Assembly (NCBI GenBank): GCA_964620125.1
Contig: CAZUGQ010000022.1
Coordinates: forward strand, 1 to 44,075
Length of the DNA stretch: 44,075 bases
Direction: 5' to 3'
Origin: OLB6 sp964620125
Lineage (GTDB): Bacteria; Bacteroidota; Ignavibacteria; Kapaibacteriales; Kapaibacteriaceae
Made by a program: the position numbers and the translations under genes. Of the stretch, positions 27,479 through 35,533 are shown in pieces; position 1 is the stretch's first letter, and every line of letters starts with the position of its first letter. The notes under the pieces are model-generated. The model saw only the letters and a list, made by a program, of their open reading frames with translations, was not told where the DNA came from and did no database searches.

Positions 27479-28504
27479 ATGAACATTGCCATTGTAGGTG
27501 CAACCGGCTTGGTGGGACGCACCATGATTGCTGTGCTGGAAGAGCGCGGAGTGGAAGTCGAGAAGCTACGGTTACTGGCATCGAAATCTTCTGCAGGACG
27601 AACGATGATGGCCATGGGGCGTGAGCTTGTTGTTGAAGAGCTTACACCAAACTCCTTTCATGGCATTCACGTTGCACTCTTCAGTGCGGGAGGCTCGGTA
27701 AGCAAGGAGTATGCGCCGATTGCAGTCGCTGCAGGGTGTATCGTGATAGACAATAGCAGCGCATGGCGGATGCATCCTAATGTGCCACTCGTGGTTCCGG
27801 AAGTGAACCCCAGCGATGTTGTACATCACGAGAACATCCTTGCTGTTGCCAACTGTTCAACGATTCAGTTGGTTGTGGCACTCAAACCTCTACACGATGC
27901 TTTTGGGCTCCGCCGTGTGGTAGTAAGCACATATCAAAGTGTGAGTGGTGCCGGGCAAAAGGGTGTTGACCATCTTCAGGCCGAGTTAGAGCAGCGTGAG
28001 CCAGAGGCACGCATCTCTTCTCATCCACTAGCCTACAACACCGTGTTTCACGCCTTTGACCCTGCCTCCGATCCCGATGGGAGAACAACCGAAGAAGAAA
28101 GCAAGATGGTGCGCGAAACCAGGCGCATCATGCACCTACCCGCTCTGCCTATTGCAGTGACCTGTGTTCGCCTTCCGGTGCTTGGTGGTCATGCCGAAAG
28201 TGTTGCCGCTGAGTTCGAACACGAACTCCCCCCCCTGAATGATGTTCGGTCTTTGCTCATGAATAGCCCGGGGCTTGTTGTTGTTGATGATCCCGATCGA
28301 GACCTGTACCCAACAACCTTGGCTGCCGGGGGCACCGATGCTGTTGCCGTTGGCAGAATTCGCAGGGATCCGTCGGTGCGAAACGGCTTACTCATGTGGG
28401 TGGTTGCCGACAACCTCCGAAAAGGTGCGGCAACCAACGCAGTGCAGATCCTAGAACTCCTTCTCGAAACGCTGCAGAACTCTACGGTACCCACCAATGT
28501 CTGA
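27479..28504 (+). CDS. asd: Aspartate-semialdehyde dehydrogenase
   Basis: This enzyme reduces aspartyl phosphate to the semialdehyde with NADPH, the branch point to lysine/diaminopimelate, threonine and methionine. The 341-aa product has GATGLVGRTM (NADP loop, residues 7-16), FSAGGSVSKEYAP, DNSSAWRM, catalytic Cys in VANCSTIQ, YQSVSGAGQKG and the catalytic His in RLPVLGGHAES. Length is normal. A run of eight C (28228-28235) encodes Pro-Pro in a loop. The stop overlaps the manC start by eight bases. Confidence 0.98.
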   Translation: MNIAIVGATGLVGRTMIAVLEERGVEVEKLRLLASKSSAGRTMMAMGRELVVEELTPNSFHGIHVALFSAGGSVSKEYAPIAVAAGCIVIDNSSAWRMHPNVPLVVPEVNPSDVVHHENILAVANCSTIQLVVALKPLHDAFGLRRVVVSTYQSVSGAGQKGVDHLQAELEQREPEARISSHPLAYNTVFHAFDPASDPDGRTTEEESKMVRETRRIMHLPALPIAVTCVRLPVLGGHAESVAAEFEHELPPLNDVRSLLMNSPGLVVVDDPDRDLYPTTLAAGGTDAVAVGRIRRDPSVRNGLLMWVVADNLRKGAATNAVQILELLLETLQNSTVPTNV

Positions 28505-29612
28505 ACCTGGTACAATTCAAGGTCTGCCAGTGTACGCCATTATCATGGCAGGAGGCTCTGGTGAACGATTCTGGCCACTGTCCCGGCTATCGCGTCCGAA
28601 GCAGCTCCTCCCGCTTGGCGCCAATGGTCGTACGATGATCGAGGAGTCCATTCAGCGCATTGCTCCGATTATTCCGTACGAGAATATCCTTGTAATCACG
28701 AGTATTTCGCTTCGCCAAGCCATCGTTGATGCCCTTCCGATGCTTCCCGCGAACAATGTGATTGCCGAACCTGCCAAGCGCAACACGGCACCGTGTTTAG
28801 CCCTGGGTTGTGCAGAGATCAAGGCCAGAGCGGATACGGGTGCACTCATGGCCGTGCTTACGGCTGATCACTTTATCGGTAACGAAGCAGCATTTCGACG
28901 CGATGTGGTAACCGCGCTTGATTATGCGGCACGGGAGGGGGCTTTGGTAACGTTGGGCATTCGTCCGTCCAGACCTGAAACGGGCTACGGCTATATCGAG
29001 GTTGCTCCGACTGCCGTTACCGAAGCCGATGCGGTGATGGTCGCCAGTGCCTTTCGCGAAAAACCAACTCGAGACAAGGCGTTGGAGTACGTGCTTAGTG
29101 GCAACCATCTGTGGAACAGCGGTATGTTCTTCTGGAAGGTCGAAGTGCTCGAACAAGCATTGGTTGAGTACCTTCCGCAAGTTGGAACTGCTATACCAGA
29201 GCTAACGCGCCTTCGTAAATCAGAACACTCATCGGAAGAACTGCAGTCGGTATTTCAAAGTCTGCCCGATATCAGTATCGACTATGGCGTGATGGAACGA
29301 GCGCACCGTGTAGCTGTGGTTCCGGCGTCGTTTGTTTGGGATGATGTTGGTTCGTGGGATGCGTTTTCCCGTTTGCGAGTGCCGGATGCCGACGGCACCG
29401 TGCACGACGGAGATGTGCTTGATCTTGGCAGCAGCCACAGTGTACTCGTAAACCATGGAGTGGGCCGCCATGTTCTGGCCGTATACGACGTTCGTGATAT
29501 GATTGTCGTAACAACGCCCGACGCAACGCTTGTGTGTGCCCGTGAACGTGCCCAGGACGTTAAGCACATTGTTGCACGGCTGCGTGAGCAAGGGAGGACA
29601 GATGTGCTCTAG
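28497..29612 (+). CDS. manC: Mannose-1-phosphate guanylyltransferase
   Basis: It makes GDP-mannose from mannose-1-phosphate and GTP, for surface polysaccharide or glycoprotein. The 371-aa protein has the nucleotidyltransferase signature MAGGSGERFWPLSRLSRPKQLL (about residues 17-38). It also has EPAKRNTAP, LTADHFIG, ETGYGYIEV, FREKPTRDKA, LWNSGMFFWK and the late VWDDVGSWDAF. It lacks the C-terminal isomerase domain of bifunctional enzymes, so it is the short type. It overlaps the asd stop by eight bases. An AGGGGGCTT word lies inside (28936-28944). Confidence 0.95.
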   Translation: MSEPGTIQGLPVYAIIMAGGSGERFWPLSRLSRPKQLLPLGANGRTMIEESIQRIAPIIPYENILVITSISLRQAIVDALPMLPANNVIAEPAKRNTAPCLALGCAEIKARADTGALMAVLTADHFIGNEAAFRRDVVTALDYAAREGALVTLGIRPSRPETGYGYIEVAPTAVTEADAVMVASAFREKPTRDKALEYVLSGNHLWNSGMFFWKVEVLEQALVEYLPQVGTAIPELTRLRKSEHSSEELQSVFQSLPDISIDYGVMERAHRVAVVPASFVWDDVGSWDAFSRLRVPDADGTVHDGDVLDLGSSHSVLVNHGVGRHVLAVYDVRDMIVVTTPDATLVCARERAQDVKHIVARLREQGRTDVL

Positions 29613-29790
29613 TACTCATGTTTCTGCTGGTGCGTTCGCGTGCATCGAACAACGGTGTTGTTTCACATGTGCAAAGGGCCGTGAATACGCTGCCGTGTGC
29701 ACGATGTGTGCAGCAGTTAGCGATGGCTGTAATGCTGGATGCCATCGTCTTTTGCTTGGTACGGTGTTGATGAAGAGCCATGAAGGCTGA
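29602..29790 (+). CDS. Small cysteine-rich protein (62 aa), candidate
   Basis: A 62-aa frame with nine cysteines, arranged C-X4-CCFTC (residues 14-23), CTMC (33-36) and CNAGCH (43-48). The ATG is preceded by GGGAGG with four bases of spacing, one of the best ribosome binding sites in the window. The ORF starts 11 bases inside the end of manC and ends 11 bases inside the next gene, exactly filling the space between them. No signal peptide or membrane helix. Paired Cys suggest a metal-binding knuckle or disulfide-rich protein. I do not recognise a family. The alternative is non-coding space with a chance frame. Confidence 0.55.
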   Translation: MCSSTHVSAGAFACIEQRCCFTCAKGREYAAVCTMCAAVSDGCNAGCHRLLLGTVLMKSHEG

Positions 29791-30100
29791 GCCATCGCCA
29801 GACGTAGTGGTAAGCGTAGCCACCCACATCAGTACCGTGTTTGATGTGCACGTGCATAGCGAACTGACCACCTTGGAAGCGATAAGAACTGCCCTTCTGC
29901 CACATATCATCCGCTTGCTGAGCAGCAATCCAGAGAAATTGATGGCATTGCTGTATCGCATAGACGTACAGGAGCAGCGCGTGAATGCCATCTTCAGTCG
30001 GGCACTGCCACCTGATGTACCTGAGTTGCTTGCCGACCTGATCATTGAGAGGCAGTTAGCCAAAGCTATCACGCGCAAGCAGGCGCGCGACATGCTGTAA
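29780..30100 (+). CDS. Conserved-type small protein of unknown function (106 aa)
   Basis: A soluble, helical 106-residue protein without signal peptide. The middle and end (SSNPEKLMALLYRIDVQEQRV, then LPPDVPELLADLIIERQLAKAI) have the even, charged helix pattern of a small conserved family that I recall from Bacteroidota genomes, with no known role. It starts within the end of the Cys-rich ORF, and hutI follows 23 bases later. The 106-aa size and a coding-like composition support it. Confidence 0.8.
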   Translation: MKAEPSPDVVVSVATHISTVFDVHVHSELTTLEAIRTALLPHIIRLLSSNPEKLMALLYRIDVQEQRVNAIFSRALPPDVPELLADLIIERQLAKAITRKQARDML

Positions 30101-30123
30101 ACGCATCGGACGTTCCGTACATC

Positions 30124-31404
30124 ATGACCTTGCTGAACAACATAACGTGTCTTGTAACCTGCACTGCACGTGGAGGACACTTCAGAACCGGCGCCAGCAT
30201 GCGCAACATTGGAATTATCGAGAATGCTGCCATCGTGATTGACGATGTGGTGCGTGCCGTGGGAAACACTGCCGACGTTCTAAGGGACATCAACGATCGC
30301 GGCTGGAAAATGGACAGGACTGTTGACTGCTCTGGCAAAACCGTGTTGCCAGGATTTGTTGATGCACACACGCACATGGTTTTTGCCGGTTCGCGCTCGC
30401 AGGAGTTTGCACGACGGCTTGCCGGTGTACCATACACGCAGATTGCCCAAGAAGGGGGGGGGATCCTATCAACGATGAATGCCGTTCGTGCTGCGTCGGT
30501 GGAAGAGATCGCTCTTCGCGCAGAACGATTGCTGTGGAGTGCTCTGCAGCATGGCAGCACCACCGTTGAGATTAAGAGTGGATATGGACTTAGCACCGAA
30601 GCAGAGATTAAGCTCCTTGAAGCCGCACGTAAAGTGCGAGAGCGTGTACCAACCAACGTTCACATTACCTTTCTTGGTGCACATGATGTACCACCCGAGT
30701 ATCGCGATACCAAGGCCCCTTTCACACCCGATGACTATGTAGACTTGGTAGTTCATGAGATGCTTCCGGCCGTGAAAGAGCACAACGTTGCCACAGCCTG
30801 CGATGTATTCATAGATGCTGGTTTTTTTACTGTAGAGCAAGGCGAACGTATCCTTGCTGCCGCGGCGGGGTACGGGTTAGCATTGCATGTACATGCCGAC
30901 GAGATTGCCAATGTTGGTGCCAGCGCACTCGCCGCTAAGCTAGGTGCACTGAGTGCCGACCATCTGGAGCACACTACTGTTGCCGACATGCGGGCAATGC
31001 AACAGGCAGGCACTGTAGCCATGCTGTTGCCAGGCACAGCATACACCTTACGATTGCCCCCCCCTGATGCTCGGCGCATGATTGAGGAAGGGCTCGTTGT
31101 TGCGCTTGCAACAGATTGTAATCCCGGGAGCAATTATTCGGAAAACATGCAGCACGTGCTTTCGCTTGCCTGTACGAACCTTGGCATGAGCATCGAAGAA
31201 GTGATCACAGCCGCAACACTGCATGGAGCTCATGCATTAAGAATCGCAGATCGCAAAGGATCAATCGAAGTAGGCAAGGATGCCGACGTAGTGGTGTATG
31301 ACGTACCCACCTATGCCGACTTGGTGTACCACTATGGCGTAAACCATGTAGAGTCCGTCTTTATTGCTGGGCAAGTAGTCCACCAAAACATCGGCAGTAG
31401 GTAG
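30124..31404 (+). CDS. hutI: Imidazolonepropionase HutI
   Basis: HutI hydrolyses imidazolone-5-propionate to N-formimino-glutamate in histidine degradation. The 426-aa amidohydrolase has the metal motif DAHTHMVFAGSR, then QEGGGILSTMNAVRAAS, the substrate motif EIKSGYGLS, HVHADE, DHLEH and the terminal metal region ATDCNPGSNYSENM. All expected metal and substrate residues are present. A run of nine G (30454-30462) encodes the conserved Gly-Gly-Gly and a run of eight C (31057-31064) encodes Pro-Pro. No hutH, hutU or hutG is in the window, so the rest of the pathway must be elsewhere. Confidence 0.97.
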   Translation: MTLLNNITCLVTCTARGGHFRTGASMRNIGIIENAAIVIDDVVRAVGNTADVLRDINDRGWKMDRTVDCSGKTVLPGFVDAHTHMVFAGSRSQEFARRLAGVPYTQIAQEGGGILSTMNAVRAASVEEIALRAERLLWSALQHGSTTVEIKSGYGLSTEAEIKLLEAARKVRERVPTNVHITFLGAHDVPPEYRDTKAPFTPDDYVDLVVHEMLPAVKEHNVATACDVFIDAGFFTVEQGERILAAAAGYGLALHVHADEIANVGASALAAKLGALSADHLEHTTVADMRAMQQAGTVAMLLPGTAYTLRLPPPDARRMIEEGLVVALATDCNPGSNYSENMQHVLSLACTNLGMSIEEVITAATLHGAHALRIADRKGSIEVGKDADVVVYDVPTYADLVYHYGVNHVESVFIAGQVVHQNIGSR

Positions 31405-31427
31405 CGTACCCTTAGTGTAGTGCGGCG

Positions 31428-33020
31428 TTAGGTAAGGCCGAAGGCACGAGACATCTCATTGGAGAAAACCGATCGCATGTCGGCGGATAGCAGTTGTTCG
31501 CGAGCTGCCTTCCACCGAACCACATTGCCGGCAAGATGGGCCAAGGTTTCAGGACGAGCTGGTGCTACCTGTCCCCAGTGAATCGTATAGGGGATTGAGT
31601 TGCTTTCGAACGCAGCGAAGACCGCATCGTAGAAGGCAAGAGTGTTCCGCCCCATCGCACCGGGCAATTCAATTGTAGCCGTGATCGGGAACTGCGCGAA
31701 TCCAAGGAGAGATTGCGTTTGTTTCACATACCGAATTGCAATCACGCCGGCATAGGCATCAATCTCTGGCGATTGTGCCATGATCATGGCAAGTGCATCC
31801 ATCGTACGATCAAGTGGCACACCAATCTCCACACTTGTAGCAGAGCCTCGTGCATCGGTGGCATGGAATGTTTCGCCGGGCGTGGCGACTGTTGGACCAA
31901 CGTCGCCATAGTTAGCCGTGATGAAGGTTCGTGCAGCATCTGGTACCACACCAGGAAGAACATCAGCAAGGAGGCCGATGAGTCCGAGCACGTCATCCCC
32001 GGGCCCGACAGTTGTGGGCTGATGCTGTGGGGAAGACGTCATAGACATCGGCACCTGTTGCATAACGGTTAGGTGTACATTCCCATCGGCATTATGAGGG
32101 TTGATCACCACTTCCACGTGTACAACGGGATACTGTGAATCCGTAGTAGGTGCAACACCACTTGGGGGGGGACTCGTAGCTGGCGGAGTTACTGGACTGG
32201 AAAGCAGAAGGTCGGGAATAAGTGACGGCAGTACGGACAGGTCGAGGGTCGTCATTAGTCGCTGGACGGCACCTGATAGCGGCACTGTGCGCCGAATGGA
32301 TCGAAGCTTGAACATTGGAGGAGCCGAAACCAGGAGCCCCATAACAAGTCCACAGTTTCCGAAGCTTACCAGCGCAGCGTTGAAGAGCTCGTTATTGCGC
32401 ACCAGGCGTGCGCCGATGCGGGTTGTAAAGGAGTGAGACAGTACAGGATCGGTTGCTCGTTCAAGCCACAGAACGTCTTGCGGATGTGGTCCAGTGATCA
32501 CGTGAATGGCAGCCACCATTTCCGGCATGGAGCCGAAGGAGAACGCCGATCCGTGTGTTCCAGTAGTTACGGCCCCAACGATTGTTTGGCCATTGCTCGC
32601 GCCCGAGGTGCGCAGTGTGCGACCTTTGCGTTCCAGGTAGCTATACACCTCGCCCACGCTATTGCCGCACTGGAAGTAGAACAACGAGTCTGACGCGAAT
32701 GAGCTTCCTAGTTGGACGCTACTCGGGGCGATAGGGAAGCGCAGGTTGAGGGGTTTAGTGTTGAGCATCAGGTGTGGTGATGCTGCGGTATGGGATAGGG
32801 ACCATGTGCCGCCCACTGGTCGAAGTTCTTTACCTGCTGCAGCGCACTCTGCGATGAGTTCTTGCAGCAGGGATGTTGTAGCTCTGATATCGGCAAGGAC
32901 GGTTGTCGGTTGTGGGGGGAGCGGGTTCCAGACGTCGACCAGGCGTTCCACCCCGAGGGAGACGTTGTGGTGGCGATTTGTCCAGCGGCCGGAGGATTCG
33001 GAGGTTGAGGGGGAGCGCAT
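31428..33020 (-). CDS. FAD-binding (PCMH-type) oxidase, aldonolactone-oxidase-like
   Basis: A 530-aa flavoprotein of the VAO/GULO superfamily. The FAD domain shows ATTSLLQELIAECAAAGKELRPVGGTWSLSHTA (about residues 45-78) and SGASNGQTIVGAVTTGTHGSAF (about 138-160). In many relatives the first motif reads G-x-G-H-S with a His that binds FAD covalently. Here it is GGTWS, so the flavin is probably not attached there. A Pro/Thr/Ser-rich insertion (about residues 270-295, carrying an eight-G tract) splits the substrate domain. The end (YTIHWGQVAPARPETL...) resembles the cap of sugar-lactone oxidases. No signal peptide. Substrate unknown. The repeat array lies directly upstream of its start. Confidence 0.82.
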   Translation of the reverse strand: MRSPSTSESSGRWTNRHHNVSLGVERLVDVWNPLPPQPTTVLADIRATTSLLQELIAECAAAGKELRPVGGTWSLSHTAASPHLMLNTKPLNLRFPIAPSSVQLGSSFASDSLFYFQCGNSVGEVYSYLERKGRTLRTSGASNGQTIVGAVTTGTHGSAFSFGSMPEMVAAIHVITGPHPQDVLWLERATDPVLSHSFTTRIGARLVRNNELFNAALVSFGNCGLVMGLLVSAPPMFKLRSIRRTVPLSGAVQRLMTTLDLSVLPSLIPDLLLSSPVTPPATSPPPSGVAPTTDSQYPVVHVEVVINPHNADGNVHLTVMQQVPMSMTSSPQHQPTTVGPGDDVLGLIGLLADVLPGVVPDAARTFITANYGDVGPTVATPGETFHATDARGSATSVEIGVPLDRTMDALAMIMAQSPEIDAYAGVIAIRYVKQTQSLLGFAQFPITATIELPGAMGRNTLAFYDAVFAAFESNSIPYTIHWGQVAPARPETLAHLAGNVVRWKAAREQLLSADMRSVFSNEMSRAFGLT

Positions 33021-33044
33021 GGTGGTAATCTGTTTTGGAAATGG

Positions 33045-33558
33045 TACCGGGAGTCGTCTTGTCCCGGTAAAGGTACCGGGAGTCGTCTTGTCCCGGTAAA
33101 GGTACCGGGAGTCGTCTTGTCCCGGTAAAGGTACCGGGAGTCGNNNNNNNNNNNNNNNNNNNNNNNNNNNNNNNNNNNNNNNNNNNNNNNNNNNNNNNNN
33201 NNNNNNNNNNNNNNNNNNNNNNNNNNNNNNNNNNNNNNNNNNNTACCGGGAGTCGTCCTGTCCCGGTAAAGGTACCGGGAGTCGTCCTGTCCCGGTAAAG
33301 GTACCGGGAGTCGTCCTGTCCCGGTAAAGGTACCGGGAGTCGTCCTGTCCCGGTAAAGGTACCGGGAGTCGTCCTGTCCCGGTAAAGGTACCGGGAGTCG
33401 TCCTGTCCCGGTAAAGGTACCGGGAGTCGTCTTGTCCCGGTAAAGGTACCGGGAGTCGTCCTGTCCCGGTAAAGGTACCGGGAGTCGTCTTGTCCCGGTA
33501 AAGGTACCGGGAGTCGTCCTGTCCCGGTAAAGGTACCGGGAGTCGTCCTGTCCCGGTA
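33045..33558. repeat. 29-bp tandem array of the 25-nt palindrome
   Basis: Units of TACCGGGA-GTCGTCYTG-TCCCGGTA plus four-base spacer AAGG repeat with exact 29-base period. Four copies (the last cut) lie before the 100-N gap and eleven after it. The only variation is C or T at one loop position: all copies left of the gap that extend that far have T, and most right of it have C. The array fills the space between the flavin oxidase start (33020) and the Bor-like gene (33617). Because 29 is not a multiple of three, open frames through it are artefacts. Total copy number is unknown. Confidence 0.97.
33144..33243. other. Assembly gap of 100 N inside the tandem array
   Basis: Exactly 100 N, the usual placeholder for unknown length. 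Both edges are inside the same 29-bp array, so assembly most likely failed on the repeat itself. No gene need be missing. Confidence 0.97.
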
Positions 33559-33616
33559 ATTCAACCTGAACGCTCATTCCCGGACACAAGTCGAGTGATC
33601 AATACAAGGCGCTGTG

Positions 33617-33994
33617 CTACTGCGGAGGCGGATCTATCTCGCATGGCTTCGCGCACGTGTACTGAACTGAGATTGGGCAGACGATTCCTAGTGTCACAAC
33701 CGTGATTGCCGCAAACCCAAGATTAGTCTTTGTTTGAACCTCGTAGAGTGCACCACTGGAACACCGAGTTGCGTTGACCTGTGGTTGAATCAACCCCCAT
33801 AAATAAAACCATTCTGTTGATACCTCTGGGTCTGTTGCTGCCTGTGGTTGGTTCGTGCTCACACGTAATGTGTAGCAACTACTCAGTAGAAGGCACCCGA
33901 CAATGTATATGGAGAAGCGAAACTGGTTGAGAATACTCACAACACCTTTCACTGCATGAATGACGCTTCCAAAAGTAGCACTCATGTCCCCCAT
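33617..33994 (-). CDS. Bor-family lipoprotein
   Basis: A 125-aa protein with an N-terminal hydrophobic stretch and lipobox (LLLSSC). The rest matches the pattern of lambda Bor / Iss lipoproteins: EWFYLWGLIQPQVNATRCSS corresponds to the HHFFVSGIGQ...ICGG part, then VQTKTNLGFAAITVVTLGIVCPISVQYTC. Bor proteins are outer-membrane lipoproteins, known in coliphage as serum-resistance factors. In free-living bacteria they are conserved proteins of unknown role. Start at 33994 or 33985; both are ATG and the choice does not affect the lipoprotein. No phage genes are nearby, so it need not be prophage-derived. Confidence 0.75.
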   Translation of the reverse strand: MGDMSATFGSVIHAVKGVVSILNQFRFSIYIVGCLLLSSCYTLRVSTNQPQAATDPEVSTEWFYLWGLIQPQVNATRCSSGALYEVQTKTNLGFAAITVVTLGIVCPISVQYTCAKPCEIDPPPQ

Positions 33995-34288
33995 TCAGTG
34001 CGATGTCTAATCCAAAGTGCATCATCGTGTGCATCTGGATCGACTCACTAACGAATCGATGCCAAGGTGATCATGAAGGGGGCTTTCGGATTGGAGCAAT
34101 GAACGGTGAAAGTGTGGCTTGCCGTTGTACATCTAATCGAAGCCAACTTCGATACATAACGAGATGGATGGATGCAATAATCTTGAGTGATATGTCGTAT
34201 CTCGTCCCGATAGCTTGTTCGCAATCTGGTCACCAGTCCGAGAACAGATTCCACAGAAACGTGCAAATTCTGGTCGTGCCCTTGCAGA

Positions 34289-34867
34289 TCATTTCCAGCG
34301 ATTTGCCACATCCTTTGCACTCGGACAAGGCACATCCTGATACTCGCCAGGTGACAGATGGCCAAGTGTATAGTCTCCAATGCGCCAGCGCACAAGCCGT
34401 AATGTGGGGTGTCCTGTACATGCTGTCATTCTTCGAATCTGCCTGTTCCTTCCCTCCTGAATAGTTATCTCAAGCCACGAATCGGAAATATTCACACGCT
34501 TACGAATTGGCGGGTTACGGGGCCATAACTCTGGCGGGGTGATTCGTTGTACCACTGCGGGTTTGGTCCAACCATCGCGTAGGAGAACGCCGTTTCTCAG
34601 ACTATCAATTGCGACTTCGGATGGGACGCCCTCGACTTGCACCCAGTACGTCTTTGGCCACTTATTAGTGGGTGAAGTAATCATGTGCTGTAGCCAACCA
34701 ACATTTGTGAGCAGTAGAAGTCCTTCGCTATCGTAATCAAGTCGTCCTGCAGGATACAGACGTGGAATATTGATGAAGTTCGAAAGTGTTACTCGACCAT
34801 TACTGTCTGTAAACTGGGATAACACCTGGTACGGCTTGTTGAAGATGATCAGTCTGTTCTTGTTCAT
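34289..34867 (-). CDS. rluE: 23S rRNA pseudouridine synthase, RluE/RsuA family
   Basis: A 192-aa single-domain pseudouridine synthase. It contains LIIFNKPYQVLSQF at the start, the catalytic motif AGRLDYDSEGLLLLTN (about residues 40-55, Asp44), WVQVEG, and the C-terminal motif EGRNRQIRRMTACTGHPTLRLVR. It lacks the S4 domain, as RluE does; RluE modifies U2457 of E. coli 23S rRNA. Symbol chosen on length and motif order; another RsuA-family target is possible. The 294 bases downstream to the Bor-like gene hold nothing but one AAGGGGGCTT word (34076-34085). Confidence 0.88.
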   Translation of the reverse strand: MNKNRLIIFNKPYQVLSQFTDSNGRVTLSNFINIPRLYPAGRLDYDSEGLLLLTNVGWLQHMITSPTNKWPKTYWVQVEGVPSEVAIDSLRNGVLLRDGWTKPAVVQRITPPELWPRNPPIRKRVNISDSWLEITIQEGRNRQIRRMTACTGHPTLRLVRWRIGDYTLGHLSPGEYQDVPCPSAKDVANRWK

Positions 34868-35530
34868 CGGTACTCAGCAGGTAGAATTAAGGGTCCACAG
34901 ATTCTTGCCATAAATATGTGACTTGCACGGTTGAACATCGGAATACGCCTGACGGCCACCATTGGGAAGATGGTGAGCAACGAGGCAGAAGTCTTCCGGC
35001 TAGCAGATAGTCCAGTTACCATGCCGGGAGATTATGTACCCGGCACTAAGGGAATAGGGAGGCAACGTCGCCACTAGGATCCCACCCAAACACAGATGTA
35101 GATCCCCTCAGATGCTGAGGGAGAACCCATACTATCCCATCGAAACGAATCAGGAGAGCATTGGTCCCGTTTTCAGCCAGAAAGCAAAACCGGGACGTGG
35201 CACATGACCAGCTCGTACGTGGTAGTCGAACCTACAGATAGTCAACTCTAGCGTCGTAAACTGATAGCGAGGCTCTCCAATACCGATAATCAATCAAACA
35301 GTCATTCCCACGCATTCAGTCCCGTACCTGTCACACTTCTGTTCCTTCTCAGCACAGTACTGTATCACGGGGAAATTGAATACGATTCCAAAAATCGAAA
35401 ACCCCCGCTCGCTGTGGCCCGTCGTAAAGATCGACAGGAGTAACTGACTACCTAATTCTGCCTAGTAACCTGGTTCACAACCTGAACGCTTCGAACCACT
35501 AACAATTCCATGCATACATTGTGGGAGTCT
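34868..35530. other. Gene-free region upstream of the RAYT gene
   Basis: About 660 bases without a credible gene. It holds a degenerate palindrome of the TGCCGGG family (35022-35045) and a short hairpin CCCTCA-GATGC-TGAGGG (35105-35121). It also has an imperfect hairpin whose arms GTCCCGTTTT and AAAACCGGGAC (35164-35196) resemble a decayed CCGGGAC palindrome. No tRNA or other RNA gene recognised. It may be the remnant of earlier repeat insertions or the left end of the RAYT unit. Confidence 0.6.
35022..35045. repeat. Degenerate 24-nt palindrome, TGCCGGG family
   Basis: TGCCGGG-10 nt-CCCGGCA, the same length as the core of the perfect copy at 16020-16043, with the right half intact (ATGTACCCGGCA) and changes in the inner left arm. 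It lies about 490 bases upstream of the RAYT gene. Confidence 0.75.
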
Positions 35531-35533
35531 ATG

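Noticed and set aside
33045..33558. CRISPR array
   Set aside because: Units are contiguous with a constant four-base linker and no unique spacers, and no cas genes are present.
32768..33589. Open frames of 244 and 273 codons across the 29-bp array
   Set aside because: The period is not a multiple of three, so all frames cycle through the same unit and stay open artificially; the predicted proteins are pure repeat and include the N gap.
33617..33994. Prophage remnant indicated by the Bor-like gene
   Set aside because: No integrase, structural or lysis genes nearby, and Bor-like lipoproteins also occur in chromosomes.
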